This document shows positions 1-8,354 of a stretch of 64,000 nt of DNA, piece after piece. Every line of letters begins with the position of its first letter. The stretch's first letter is position 1. The stretch lies in contig NZ_CP042910.1 of the NCBI RefSeq assembly GCF_008298035.1, positions 7,192,001-7,256,000 on the forward strand. The letters run 5' to 3'. The translations under genes and the position numbers were made by a program. The stretch comes from Gimesia maris (lineage in GTDB: Bacteria; Planctomycetota; Planctomycetia; Planctomycetales; Planctomycetaceae). The notes under the pieces were generated by a model. That model ran no database searches. It saw nothing but the letters and a program-made list of their open reading frames with translations, and was not told the origin of the DNA.

Positions 1-372
1 GATCGCATTGACGAAGAGTTTATGGAAGCATTGCACACGTATCCCTGGCCCGGCAATGTCCGGGAACTGGAAAACGTAATCCGCCGCTCGGTCATCTACT
101 GCCGCGAAGGGATCTTACGTAAAGAGAACCTGCCTTCTCATATTCTGATGGGACTGGTTGGCCCGACCAATGATCCATCCGTTGTACTGAACCATAAACA
201 GAACGATTCAGAACGACTGGGTGACCAGGTGGCCGTCACCGAGAAAGAACTGATCGAACAGGCTCTGTTCAAAAACAATTACAGCCGCACGAACACCGCA
301 AAAACGCTGGGCATCAGTCGTGTGACCCTGTATAACAAAATGAAGAAGTATGGCATGAACACAAAAAAATGA
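1..372 (+). CDS. Sigma-54-dependent response regulator, C-terminal part (5' end outside window)
   Basis: Only the last 123 codons are present; the reading frame is open to base 1, so the start lies upstream. The visible part has the end of the AAA+ sigma-54 interaction domain (the WPGNVREL motif followed by ENVIRR) and a C-terminal Fis-type helix-turn-helix (NNYSRTNTAKTLGISRVTLYNKMKKYG) typical of NtrC-family activators. Such proteins bind upstream enhancers and remodel the sigma-54 RNA polymerase holoenzyme using ATP. The N-terminal sensory or receiver domain is not visible, so the signal and target genes cannot be named. Its stop codon lies inside the terminator hairpin of the convergent gene at 424-996. 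Confidence 0.93.
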   Translation, partial: DRIDEEFMEALHTYPWPGNVRELENVIRRSVIYCREGILRKENLPSHILMGLVGPTNDPSVVLNHKQNDSERLGDQVAVTEKELIEQALFKNNYSRTNTAKTLGISRVTLYNKMKKYGMNTKK

Positions 373-397
373 TGACACCCATCACGAGTGTCATCAT
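363..397 (-). terminator. Intrinsic terminator of the VOC-family gene
   Basis: The arms 369-380 and 386-397 form a 12-bp stem with a 5-base loop. The single imperfect pair is a G-U wobble on the minus strand but a mismatch on the plus strand. A run of seven A on the plus strand (363-369) gives the U tract in minus-strand RNA. The hairpin overlaps the stop codon of the convergent regulator gene. Confidence 0.85.
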
Positions 398-423
398 CCA
401 GTATGCCGGCTTTGAGCAGCGTA

Positions 424-996
424 TTACTTCTTCGGCCCCACCAGTTCGATGAGGTTCCCATCGGGGTCACGCAGCAGAGTCAGATAAATGCCTTTCGGGA
501 AGCCTTCTGGCAGAGCAATCGGGCCTTTGGCGACTGGTTCAACACCGAACGCCTTGGCCCGCGCCAGAGCCGCTGTGGTATCTTTCACATAAATGGTCAG
601 ATAACTCACGCCCAGAGAAGAATGGATAAATGAGTTATCCACTTTCTTTGCTGGTGTATCCTTAAACTGCATCAGTTTCACATTGGTCGCCGTACTGTCG
701 TTTTCCAGTACCAGCGGGTACACCTTGAACGGCAGGTTGTCTGACAGCCCTGAGTCGACTCCCATCTGCGGAGTCACTTCGAATGGCTCACGTGTTTTGA
801 GCCCGAGGACGTCCTTGTAAAACGCAAGTGACTTGTCGATATCGCTGACAACGATTCCGAAATCCACGGTCGACTTGGCGAACTCGGCATCGGGAACAGT
901 TTTGCTGCTGGCGGCCAAAGCCGCTAATCCGCTGACGACTAACACAATAAATGTCGTACAGATCAGCTCGCGATTCACAAAACTGGGATTCTTCAT
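424..996 (-). CDS. Exported glyoxalase/VOC-fold protein
   Basis: The 190-residue protein begins with a hydrophobic signal-like segment (residues 12-30) and then has two beta-alpha-beta-beta-beta modules of the vicinal oxygen chelate fold (SDIDKSLAFYKDVLG near 51-65; C-terminal DPDGNLIELVG). The start at 996 was chosen over an upstream in-frame start at 1059 because AGGAG lies 8 bases before it and it gives a clean signal sequence. Glyoxalase-type enzymes use His and Glu as metal ligands. Here the usual first His after the first strand is Phe (VDFGIVV), the equivalent in the second module is also not His, and only the C-terminal Glu remains. The protein is therefore probably not a standard glyoxalase I. 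Substrate unknown. Confidence 0.85.
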   Translation of the reverse strand: MKNPSFVNRELICTTFIVLVVSGLAALAASSKTVPDAEFAKSTVDFGIVVSDIDKSLAFYKDVLGLKTREPFEVTPQMGVDSGLSDNLPFKVYPLVLENDSTATNVKLMQFKDTPAKKVDNSFIHSSLGVSYLTIYVKDTTAALARAKAFGVEPVAKGPIALPEGFPKGIYLTLLRDPDGNLIELVGPKK

Positions 997-1327
997 GGAC
1001 GTACTCCTGAATGAAACTGGAAAAGGCACTTTTTCATCCGCAAAACAGGCCTTGTTCACATCAGGCTACTTTGATCAGATTCAGACCTCAAGCCGTGCTC
1101 ATCGTTTATCTCAAAACTATTTAAAATCGCGACTTAGTTCAGCAATTGATCTTGTGAAACTGAAAACCGGTATTCTCGTTTTTCGTTTCAATCACGGCAT
1201 GTCAATTCAGATCACCGGCCCTGGTTTTCTCTTCCTGTTTTTTTCTTTGATCGCAGTCTGTAAAATGCTATAACAGCTAGACAGGAGAACTCTGATTTAA
1301 TTTACATTAACAATAAGAGGATTCGAA
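997..1327 (+). promoter_or_regulatory. Divergent intergenic region with a possible promoter for the TolB-like cluster
   Basis: About 330 bases separate the VOC gene (minus) from the first TolB-like gene (plus). A sigma-70-like candidate is TTGATC at 1247-1252, a 16-base spacer, and TATAAC at 1269-1274, which would start transcription about 45 bases before the ATG at 1328. The ribosome binding site AAGAGGA lies just upstream of that ATG. I see no RNA gene or repeat here. Confidence 0.35.
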
Positions 1328-2257
1328 ATGAAACCAGTTGTGTACGCCGCAATGCTCTGCTTCTCAGTGATTATGCTTCAGAGTTCCAGTCTCAACCGGA
1401 TCAATGCAGACGAAAAACCCAAGGTCAACCGCACACGGTTTTACATCGCCAGCCCGGAAGGCAAAGATCCGAAACAATATTACGTTTCGGAAGACTACTA
1501 TAATACCGGTTCCCCCACCTTTTCTCCCGACGGTTCCAAGCTGGCACACGATTGCTGGAAATCTCAGGAGGGAGAAACGTTTTCCAATGTCAAAATCATG
1601 GTCGCCAACGCGGACGGCTCTGATCCGAAAATCATCGGTGCCGGCGCCATGCCCAGTTTTTCTCCTGGCGGAAACCGGATTGTCTTCTCGCAACCATCTC
1701 CTTCAGGTGTTGCCATCATGAATGCAGACGGCAGCAATCGCACGTTGATCGAATCGGGAGCCTGGGGCGCGCAATGGTCTCCCGATGGTAAAAAAATCGC
1801 GTACCGTGCTTACACGTCGGGCAAAGCCAATCTCCGGATTTACGATTTGATTGAAGACACCCGATTCGATGTCTTCCCGGAAGGTGAAAGTCCCTATTCC
1901 GTCATCTCCTGGAACATGGCCTGGTCGCCCGACAGTAACTGGGTCTGCTTCCTGGGGCGTAACGCTGCCGACAAGATGTATGAAGTCGTCACCGTCAATG
2001 TCGCCGGCATGAAGGAAGGCTACAAAGTCCATTACCGCAGTAAAGTCTCACCCTACCAGGATATGGCCTGGCATCCACAAGGGGACATGATTGTCTTCGG
2101 CTCTGACACCAAACCGCGCCAGCTGCTCAAGTTTAATCCGGCGGAAGACAAAGCCCCCGAACCTCTGGACATCACTGTCGACGGCAATATCAACGGCGAT
2201 GTGAGCTTTACCCCGGATGGCCAGCATCTGCTGTTTAATGCACGCGATAAAAAATAA
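1328..2257 (+). CDS. Exported TolB-like beta-propeller protein, copy 1
   Basis: This 309-residue protein has an N-terminal signal sequence (hydrophobic 5-20) and about six repeats of the WD40-like PD40 propeller type found in TolB. Each repeat is marked by SPDG/SPGG-like turns: TFSPDGSKLAHD, SFSPGGNRIVFSQ, AQWSPDGKKIAYR, AWSPDSNWVCFLG, WHPQGDMIVFG, SFTPDGQHLLFN. It lacks the N-terminal domain of true TolB. It is the first of three adjacent paralogues of 309, 310 and 309 residues, spaced 42-43 bases apart and each with its own ribosome binding site, so they probably form one operon. The role is unknown; propellers of this type usually bind proteins or carbohydrate in the periplasm. Confidence 0.88.
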   Translation: MKPVVYAAMLCFSVIMLQSSSLNRINADEKPKVNRTRFYIASPEGKDPKQYYVSEDYYNTGSPTFSPDGSKLAHDCWKSQEGETFSNVKIMVANADGSDPKIIGAGAMPSFSPGGNRIVFSQPSPSGVAIMNADGSNRTLIESGAWGAQWSPDGKKIAYRAYTSGKANLRIYDLIEDTRFDVFPEGESPYSVISWNMAWSPDSNWVCFLGRNAADKMYEVVTVNVAGMKEGYKVHYRSKVSPYQDMAWHPQGDMIVFGSDTKPRQLLKFNPAEDKAPEPLDITVDGNINGDVSFTPDGQHLLFNARDKK

Positions 2258-2299
2258 TTCCTGTTCAAAACAATCCAATTCACACAGCAGGGATGAAGA

Positions 2300-3232
2300 A
2301 TGAGCTGTTTACGCATTGTCAGTTTCACACTTCTGGTAACGCTCTTATCGGTCGTACCAGGCACTCTGCCGGTGACTGCTGAAGAGAGCGATACGGAATC
2401 CATCCGTGACCGCTTTTATCAGGCTCCTGCCGAAGGAGGAGACGCCGCTCTATTCCTGGTGCCCGGGGATTACGATACGGCTGGCTCCCCGTCTTTTTCT
2501 GCCGATGGTCAAAAACTGCTGTTCGATGGCTGGAAATCTCAAGCAGGAGAAACATCAATCCAGGCAAAGATCATCGTGGTCAACGCGGATGGCAGCAATC
2601 TGAAAGTTCTGGGGCCCGGCCGCATGCCCAGCTGGTCGCCCGGTGGTAATCGGATTGCCTTTTCTCAACATGCTCCTTACGGCGTCGCCATCATGCACGC
2701 CGATGGCTCTCACCGAACATTGATTGATGCAGGAGGCTGGGGCGCGCAGTGGTCGCCGAATGGCAGAAAACTGGCGTATAGTTTTCCCGTCAACGGCAGA
2801 GGCAACATTCGCATTTACGATTTGATCGAGGGCACGAAAACCGACCTTTTCCCTGCAGGCGAAAGCCCTTACACCAGCGTCTACTGGAATATGGCCTGGT
2901 CACCCGACAGTCAGTGGCTCTGTTTCAAAGGCTGCAGAGCTGAAGACAGAAGTTTCGATGTCGCCACCATCAACATCGCCGGAAAACAGGCCGGCTACAA
3001 AGTGCATTACCATCACGAGACGGCCCCCTATGCGGATTTTGCCTGGCATCCCGTCGGCGAAGTGATTGTTTTCTGCCCCCATACAAAGCCACGGCAGTTG
3101 CTCCAGTTCAACCCAGCTGACGCCAATGCACCAGAACCAGTCGACATCAATTTTGAAGGCTACCTCAACGGTGATGTCAGCTTTACTCCCGATGGAGGGC
3201 AACTGTTGTTTAATCTGAAACACACAAATTAA
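2300..3232 (+). CDS. Exported TolB-like beta-propeller protein, copy 2
   Basis: This 310-residue paralogue of its two neighbours has the same architecture: signal peptide at residues 1-27, then PD40 propeller repeats (SFSADGQKLLFDGW, SWSPGGNRIAFSQ, AQWSPNGRKLAYS, AWSPDSQWLCFKG, SFTPDGGQLLFN). The motif GGWGAQWSP and the stretch ending FPAGESPY are nearly identical across the three copies, which points to tandem gene duplication. It differs from copy 1 mainly in the first 60 residues after the signal. GGGATGAAG precedes the start codon. Function not assignable from sequence. Confidence 0.88.
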   Translation: MSCLRIVSFTLLVTLLSVVPGTLPVTAEESDTESIRDRFYQAPAEGGDAALFLVPGDYDTAGSPSFSADGQKLLFDGWKSQAGETSIQAKIIVVNADGSNLKVLGPGRMPSWSPGGNRIAFSQHAPYGVAIMHADGSHRTLIDAGGWGAQWSPNGRKLAYSFPVNGRGNIRIYDLIEGTKTDLFPAGESPYTSVYWNMAWSPDSQWLCFKGCRAEDRSFDVATINIAGKQAGYKVHYHHETAPYADFAWHPVGEVIVFCPHTKPRQLLQFNPADANAPEPVDINFEGYLNGDVSFTPDGGQLLFNLKHTN

Positions 3233-3275
3233 TACTGCAAATTGAAGCCTGATAACTTAGAGATAAGGACGCAAC

Positions 3276-4205
3276 ATGTTCAATCCAGTCTGTTTCATAT
3301 TGGTCAATACACTTTTGTTACTGACCTTCAATCTGTCCCCCCTCACCGCCGACGAAAAAGAAGCGGGCGTCAAACGCGTGCGATTCTATACCGCGCCATC
3401 AGAAGGGGGAGAAGCAAATCTCTTTATCGTCCCCGGCGAATACTATACCGCCGGCTCACCTGTCTTTTCACCCGATGGCCAGAAACTGGCCTTTGATGGC
3501 AGAAAGTCACAAGAGGGCGAGAAATTTTCTGACGGCAAAATCATCACTGTCAACGCCGACGGCACGAACCTCGAAGCTATCGGCTCCGGAGTCATGCCCA
3601 GCTGGTCTCCCGCAGGTAACAGGATTGCCTTCTCACAAATCTCTCCTTCCGGGGCCGCCCTGATGCACGCCGACGGTTCACACCGCGAAATGATCGAAGC
3701 AGGAGGCTGGGGCGCACAATGGTCGCCCGACGGTAAAAAAATTGCCTATACAGTCCGTTCAGGAAACAAAGCCAATATTCGCGTCTATGATCTGGTAGAA
3801 GGGACCAGAACCGACCTCTTCCCGGCAGGCGAAAGCCCCTACTCGTCGATTTACTGGAACATGACCTGGTCCCCCGACAGCAACTGGATCTGTTTCAAAG
3901 GGCGCAATGCGAACGAGTCCACTTACGAAATTGCCACCGTGAACGCCGCCGGTAAACAGCAGGGCTACAAAGTACATTACTCGAATAAAACCGCCCCCTA
4001 CGCCGACATCGCCTGGCATCCCTCGGGGGAAAAAATCGTTTTCGCCGCCGGAGCCCAGCCGCGACAGTTGATGCAGTTCAATCCCGCGGAAGACAAACCG
4101 CCCGCCCCCATCGAAATCAAAGTCAACGGCACCATCATCGGCGATGTCTGTTTCACTCCCGACGGACAGAGCCTGCTGTTCAATGTCAGCGGGACGGGGG
4201 AGTGA
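3276..4205 (+). CDS. Exported TolB-like beta-propeller protein, copy 3
   Basis: The third tandem paralogue has 309 residues, with a signal peptide (about 1-25) and the same series of propeller repeats (VFSPDGQKLAFDG, SWSPAGNRIAFSQ, AQWSPDGKKIAYT, TWSPDSNWICFKG, CFTPDGQSLLFN). AAGGA is 7 bases upstream of the ATG. It ends 8 bases before the stop of the convergent short ORF at 4214. No membrane anchor or lipobox is visible, so a soluble periplasmic or secreted protein is likely. Retention of all three copies without a frameshift argues that each is used. Confidence 0.88.
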   Translation: MFNPVCFILVNTLLLLTFNLSPLTADEKEAGVKRVRFYTAPSEGGEANLFIVPGEYYTAGSPVFSPDGQKLAFDGRKSQEGEKFSDGKIITVNADGTNLEAIGSGVMPSWSPAGNRIAFSQISPSGAALMHADGSHREMIEAGGWGAQWSPDGKKIAYTVRSGNKANIRVYDLVEGTRTDLFPAGESPYSSIYWNMTWSPDSNWICFKGRNANESTYEIATVNAAGKQQGYKVHYSNKTAPYADIAWHPSGEKIVFAAGAQPRQLMQFNPAEDKPPAPIEIKVNGTIIGDVCFTPDGQSLLFNVSGTGE

Positions 4206-4213
4206 GTTGCGGT

Positions 4214-4537
4214 TTATTTATGGGGAGTGATCCGCAGTTTTGTAATATTGTCCGGCTTTGAAGGAGTTACCAGCAGCAGATAACGGTTCTGTAGTTCCTG
4301 ACCTGCCAGGACTTGCCCCTGCAGTTCAGAAGGCAACAGAGAATGTTTCTGACCTGTAATCTGTTCCGTGATATCGACAAGCAGAGTATGTTCCTGAGGA
4401 ATCGTTCCCTTCTTTTGGTTGGAAGAGATCCTGCCGACCAGGAAACCATACCAGGGAGCGCCTGCAAAGCTCAATCCGGATTTGATTCGGCAGACAGTTG
4501 AGAGAATGGTATCGGCTACGGATCGGATAAATGCCAT
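4214..4537 (-). CDS. Short ORF repeating the C-terminal tail of the adjacent M56 protein (possible frameshifted extension or relic)
   Basis: This 107-codon ORF starts inside the last 22 bases of the M56 gene, in the -1 frame. Its second half (TIPQEHTLLVDITEQITG ... RYLLLVTP) matches the end of the M56 protein (TIPPGQTLLVDITDQLSR ... CFMLVTP), so it is a further copy of the same repeat. No ribosome binding site with proper spacing is visible (AGGA abuts the ATG). The frame is open for about 20 codons upstream of the ATG inside the M56 gene, so a single -1 shift would add this repeat to the big protein. It could be a translationally coupled small protein, a product of frameshifting, or the remnant of a longer M56 protein. 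Confidence 0.5.
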   Translation of the reverse strand: MAFIRSVADTILSTVCRIKSGLSFAGAPWYGFLVGRISSNQKKGTIPQEHTLLVDITEQITGQKHSLLPSELQGQVLAGQELQNRYLLLVTPSKPDNITKLRITPHK

Positions 4538-7500
4538 TCCTGTTCTGAAGAATGAGGTTGCTGTGGATGCTGAGGATCTCGATATTCTGGCACTTCAGCG
4601 GACGCTGTGAGAATGGTCGGCGTCACCAGCATAAAACAGCGTTTGGGCTGTTTCTGATATGACAGTTCCGCCTGCTTCACGAATTGATCAAACTGGAATG
4701 AACTTCGATCTCTCGAAAGTTGATCGGTAATATCCACCAGCAACGTTTGCCCCGGGGGAATCGTCGCGCTTTCGACATGGGAAAGCGCATCCAGAGCATT
4801 CCTGGCGTTGATCAGATAGGAAATCCTGATCCGCTGATCTTTCAACAGTTCCGGCCTTAGCTGAAGCAGCGATTTCGACTTCTGATCAGGCACCAGTGAA
4901 TCGAGTAAATTGAACTCGCAAGACTGCCCATTGAAGAATGTCACTTTTGCAGACATCTTGTATTCCATGTCATTCACACTGGAAGACATCTTCAGCAACA
5001 GTTTCGTCTCAGGTACCTTCAGTAGAACTCCCTCATCCAGTTCTTCCGACTTCAATTTCTCCCATAACCCGCGCGTCAGGGGGGTAGCAAACCGGTCTAT
5101 TTTTTTAAGCTCGGCATTCAGATAATCAGCTGTGACCAGATCAAGCTTGAGTCCAATCTGTCGATCCTGGGCTACTCTGATCTTTGTCAGCAGACCTTTG
5201 ATCTGATCATGAGTCGCCCGCTTTGCTCGAATGACAAGCGAGAGCTTCTCGGGATAAGGCCTGATTTCGCGACCGGTCTTGCGAGGATCTCCCCATGCTT
5301 CTGGTGTGACATTCTGTTTGATCAGTTCAATCAGAGGTTCGAATCGAGGTTGTTCATTATAGGGAGTTTTATTTGAACCCAGAATCATTTGCCTGCTCAC
5401 CGGCAGCACCAGATCGGCGACAGGATAAGCGAGAGTCACTAGAGCATCTTTGAAGTGGGATTCATCCAGTTGCAGTTGCCCGGTCACGCCCGCGTCACTG
5501 TTCACTCCCTCTCCCCACATCACAGGCTTTCTCTCATCAGCTCTGGCGCGGTCCACCTGGAACAATGCTAACAGGACGCTGGGGGAATCCGCTTCCTGTT
5601 GCAGTCCCAGACCTTCAACCAGCAGCACCTGTCCCGGTTCCAGCAGTCTGGCATCTTTGAAATGCCATTCCGTTATTACAGGAAACTCAATCACACCTGT
5701 CTGCCCGGATTCGGGATGATTCAGCTTCTGTTTTTTCAGGCCGGCATACTCAGAACTGATAATCTGATAATCCAGCATGCCTCGATTTTGGATCCCCTTT
5801 CCAGTGGAAAAGGTCACGCGTAGATCCAGGCCGACATCGTAATGATTCATTGAATATGACTGGCCGGCGCCGCGAAATTTGGGTTCCATTTCGTGGCGTT
5901 TTTTTGTTTCCAGCTGCACCGTCTGCCCATCGATAAATCGAATTTGTGGTGCCGACAAAGTCTGCGTGTCTGCTGAGGACTTGATCATGCGCTGCACTTC
6001 CCGGACACGCTTTTCATCAAGGATTTCACAGATCAGGGAAGGATGACTGATCGTTTCCGGCCCGATCAATTCAGGCTGCTCTCCGGCAGCATCACTGACC
6101 ACAGCCGACTTCTCAGCCTGGTAGACCTTCACCTTCCTTCGTTCTGAACTGATTTTGTCCCGCAGCCCGCGGGGCACCGAGATAAACTTTGCCGTCAGCA
6201 CAAAGGGGGTCATCTCTTCCCGGGACAGTTCATCCAGTGCCTGAGTTACCAGACTGTGATAGCGTTCATCCTTTGCCCACACAATCAGTTGATCATTCCG
6301 GATGTCATAGCCACCATAGGACACCATGCGGTATTGCTTGCGCTCGTCTTTGAGGGGGATCTGGTGGGTTCCAAAATAAATGGGGACGGAAGTACTGTAT
6401 TCGGGCCTGTCATTGACAGCAGCGAACTCTCTGAGCAGCTTGATTCGGGCATTCAGTTTTTCTGTCAGGATCGCTTCGGCCCGCATCGGCACCATGTTCT
6501 TACCAGCCTTCTCCAGCAGTTCCTGAATGGGATAGCTGCGGGTGCAGACAGAACGGGAAATCCAGTCCCGCATATCAATCTCAGCAGACAGGTAATCCAA
6601 ATCTTTTGAATACCTGCGGCTGAAGGGGTTATCACTATTCATCGCCCGTTTGAGTGGGTCATAAAAAGGAAGTAACTGGATTGCGTCTATGCTCTGTTTT
6701 GGATGGTTCTGGCTCGGCTTTTCCACGTTGACTTGCTTCACGTCATTATTGGCATCTGCGGCATTCACCACAAACGCGGCTCCCGGCAGCACCACTGCTG
6801 CCAGCGTCACAAAAATCATCCAGCACCACCAGGGGGTACGCTTCTGACATCCTTGTCCGAGTCGCATAATTCGCTCCAGTCGTTTTGAAGTAATTTCCAC
6901 CGGACGCACGCCCGGCACTACGGGGACCGCTGTTAACGTCTGCTTCAACTCCAGAATCTCCAGCAGGCAGGCGGCATACTGTCTGGGGTCGCAGTTCAGT
7001 TCGGCGAGCACTTCCTCATCACAGCATTGTTCGATTTCGAATTTCAAGCGACGACCCGTAAACCAGACCAGCGGATGAAACCACCACACCACCGATGCCA
7101 GCAGTTGCAGCAGACCAATCCACAGATCGCCTCGGCGGATATGAATCAGTTCGTGCACCAGCACCGGTTCCAGCTCTTTCAGGGAGCGACTCTCCGTGAT
7201 CGCCGTCGGAAGAATGATTGTCGGACGCAACAGGCCAATCACCGCCGGTCCCATCCGACTGTGAGTAATCAGCAGCCGCACACGGCGTTTCAATTTTAAT
7301 TCTGCACACAGTCGTTCTAATAACCGATTCAACTCCGGATGCGATTGTTCTCCCGCCCGTCGAATGATGTGCCAGCACCGCAGGTAACGCACCAGCATCA
7401 CTGTTGCAATCAGCAGACCCACCGTCATCCAGATCAGCACGCCGATCTGTTTGACGGAATAGTGAGCCGCAGGCTGCCCGCTGTTTTCCGCAGTGGGTTG

Positions 7501-7914
7501 CACGGGAATCGCCGTCGTTTCTGAACGGACAGGAGTCTGCCGCATCGTTTCGTTTTCGTGAATTGTCACCTTGAAATCCGGACTCGCTGAGACGTCGGGC
7601 AGTTTTCCCATATCGTCTCCGGTCAGCAGGCGCATGGATTCGGTGCGCGTCATAAATTCTGGTTCGTCAGGCGGCTGGCTGGGTGAAACTTTGGCAGGTA
7701 ATCCATTTTGAATCCAGCAGAACAGCCCCATCGAACTGTCCCAGAGAGGGGGCGTGATAAATTTCAACAGCACAATCAGCCAGAGCAGACAGGTCAGATG
7801 CGAACGCCTGAAACGCACGAGCCGACAAATCAGCCAGACTGCCAGCACCAGCACCGAACATTGCCAGAACTGCTGCCACACCAGCGAGATAATTGAAACG
7901 TCAGTCAGCTGCAT
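4516..7914 (-). CDS. BlaR1-type M56 membrane metallopeptidase with secretin-like C-terminal repeats
   Basis: This 1132-residue membrane protein has transmembrane helices near residues 8-30, 38-55, 157-175 and 361-385. The zinc peptidase motif HELIH is at 254-258, with a downstream acidic ligand region EIEQCCDEE (293-301); these are BlaR1/MecR1 (M56) hallmarks. In place of a penicillin-binding sensor, the approximately 740 residues after the last helix hold repeated segments resembling secretin cores (LSAPQIRFIDGQTVQLE near 650; KMSAKVTFFNGQSCEFN near 990), each followed by a PGQ-LLVE/LLVDI strand. In this family signal sensing outside leads to cleavage of the partner repressor. The start overlaps the repressor gene by 14 bases, so the two are co-transcribed and probably coupled. 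The ligand is unknown. Confidence 0.9.
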   Translation of the reverse strand: MQLTDVSIISLVWQQFWQCSVLVLAVWLICRLVRFRRSHLTCLLWLIVLLKFITPPLWDSSMGLFCWIQNGLPAKVSPSQPPDEPEFMTRTESMRLLTGDDMGKLPDVSASPDFKVTIHENETMRQTPVRSETTAIPVQPTAENSGQPAAHYSVKQIGVLIWMTVGLLIATVMLVRYLRCWHIIRRAGEQSHPELNRLLERLCAELKLKRRVRLLITHSRMGPAVIGLLRPTIILPTAITESRSLKELEPVLVHELIHIRRGDLWIGLLQLLASVVWWFHPLVWFTGRRLKFEIEQCCDEEVLAELNCDPRQYAACLLEILELKQTLTAVPVVPGVRPVEITSKRLERIMRLGQGCQKRTPWWCWMIFVTLAAVVLPGAAFVVNAADANNDVKQVNVEKPSQNHPKQSIDAIQLLPFYDPLKRAMNSDNPFSRRYSKDLDYLSAEIDMRDWISRSVCTRSYPIQELLEKAGKNMVPMRAEAILTEKLNARIKLLREFAAVNDRPEYSTSVPIYFGTHQIPLKDERKQYRMVSYGGYDIRNDQLIVWAKDERYHSLVTQALDELSREEMTPFVLTAKFISVPRGLRDKISSERRKVKVYQAEKSAVVSDAAGEQPELIGPETISHPSLICEILDEKRVREVQRMIKSSADTQTLSAPQIRFIDGQTVQLETKKRHEMEPKFRGAGQSYSMNHYDVGLDLRVTFSTGKGIQNRGMLDYQIISSEYAGLKKQKLNHPESGQTGVIEFPVITEWHFKDARLLEPGQVLLVEGLGLQQEADSPSVLLALFQVDRARADERKPVMWGEGVNSDAGVTGQLQLDESHFKDALVTLAYPVADLVLPVSRQMILGSNKTPYNEQPRFEPLIELIKQNVTPEAWGDPRKTGREIRPYPEKLSLVIRAKRATHDQIKGLLTKIRVAQDRQIGLKLDLVTADYLNAELKKIDRFATPLTRGLWEKLKSEELDEGVLLKVPETKLLLKMSSSVNDMEYKMSAKVTFFNGQSCEFNLLDSLVPDQKSKSLLQLRPELLKDQRIRISYLINARNALDALSHVESATIPPGQTLLVDITDQLSRDRSSFQFDQFVKQAELSYQKQPKRCFMLVTPTILTASAEVPEYRDPQHPQQPHSSEQEWHLSDP

Positions 7915-8293
7915 CGCGTTCCTCCGTCAACTGGTCCAGTAACCCTTTGAGCGCATCCAGATCCGCGCGACTGACCTGTCGATCTTCAATCAGATGCTGC
8001 ATCAGGGGAAAGGTTTCGCCGGCAAAGAGTCGGTCCACCAGGTCATCGACGGTTTCGCGAATCACGGTGCGCGGTTTGACGCGTGGTGTATACACACGGG
8101 TACGTCCATCGAGTTTGACGTTCACATACCCCTTTTTCTCCAGACGGCGCAAATAGGTCTGGACGGTGGTGAAATCAATTCCACGCGATTCAGGAAACGA
8201 CTCAAACACGTCGCGCACCGTCGCGTGTTTCAGTTCCCATAAGGCACGGGCAATTTCCATTTCACCTTTGGATAAAGCGGGGCGTTCTGCCAT
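7901..8293 (-). CDS. BlaI/MecI-family transcriptional repressor
   Basis: The 130-residue protein has the Penicillinase_R winged-helix fold: LSKGEMEIARALW at the N-terminus, the recognition region DFTTVQTYLRRLEKKGYV (about 40-57), a basic wing, and a C-terminal helical dimerisation part. BlaI-type repressors bind TACA/TGTA dyads as dimers and are inactivated by proteolysis after the M56 partner is triggered. The M56 gene follows with a 14-base overlap. Two matching operator boxes lie just upstream of this gene, so autoregulation of the pair is likely. GAAGGA lies 6 bases before the ATG. Confidence 0.93.
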   Translation of the reverse strand: MAERPALSKGEMEIARALWELKHATVRDVFESFPESRGIDFTTVQTYLRRLEKKGYVNVKLDGRTRVYTPRVKPRTVIRETVDDLVDRLFAGETFPLMQHLIEDRQVSRADLDALKGLLDQLTEERDAAD

Positions 8294-8305
8294 CTGCTTT
8301 CCTTC

Positions 8306-8347
8306 AAGTACAAGTGTAATTGTGAGAGTTTAATTACATTTGTACTT
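8306..8347 (-). promoter_or_regulatory. Double operator for the BlaI-type repressor
   Basis: Two boxes of the form TACA-N2-TGTA, the core of BlaI/MecI operators, are present: TACAAGTGTA at 8309-8318 and TACATTTGTA at 8335-8344, with centres 26 bp apart. Together they form a larger inverted repeat with 16-base arms (8306-8321 and 8332-8347, one difference). The upstream box lies in the spacer of the predicted promoter and the other just downstream of its start point, which is an arrangement suited to repression. Confidence 0.82.
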
Positions 8348-8354
8348 GAGTCAA
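8327..8354 (-). promoter_or_regulatory. Predicted sigma-70-like promoter of the repressor/M56 operon
   Basis: On the minus strand TTGACT (8349-8354) is followed by a 16-base spacer and TAAACT (8327-8332). One operator box sits inside the spacer. The start of transcription would fall near 8320, about 27 bases before the repressor ATG. Confidence 0.55.

Noticed and set aside
833-1273. Open frame of 146 codons on the plus strand across the VOC gene start
   Set aside because: More than a third lies antisense to a real gene, and the rest is low-complexity intergenic DNA without a ribosome binding site.
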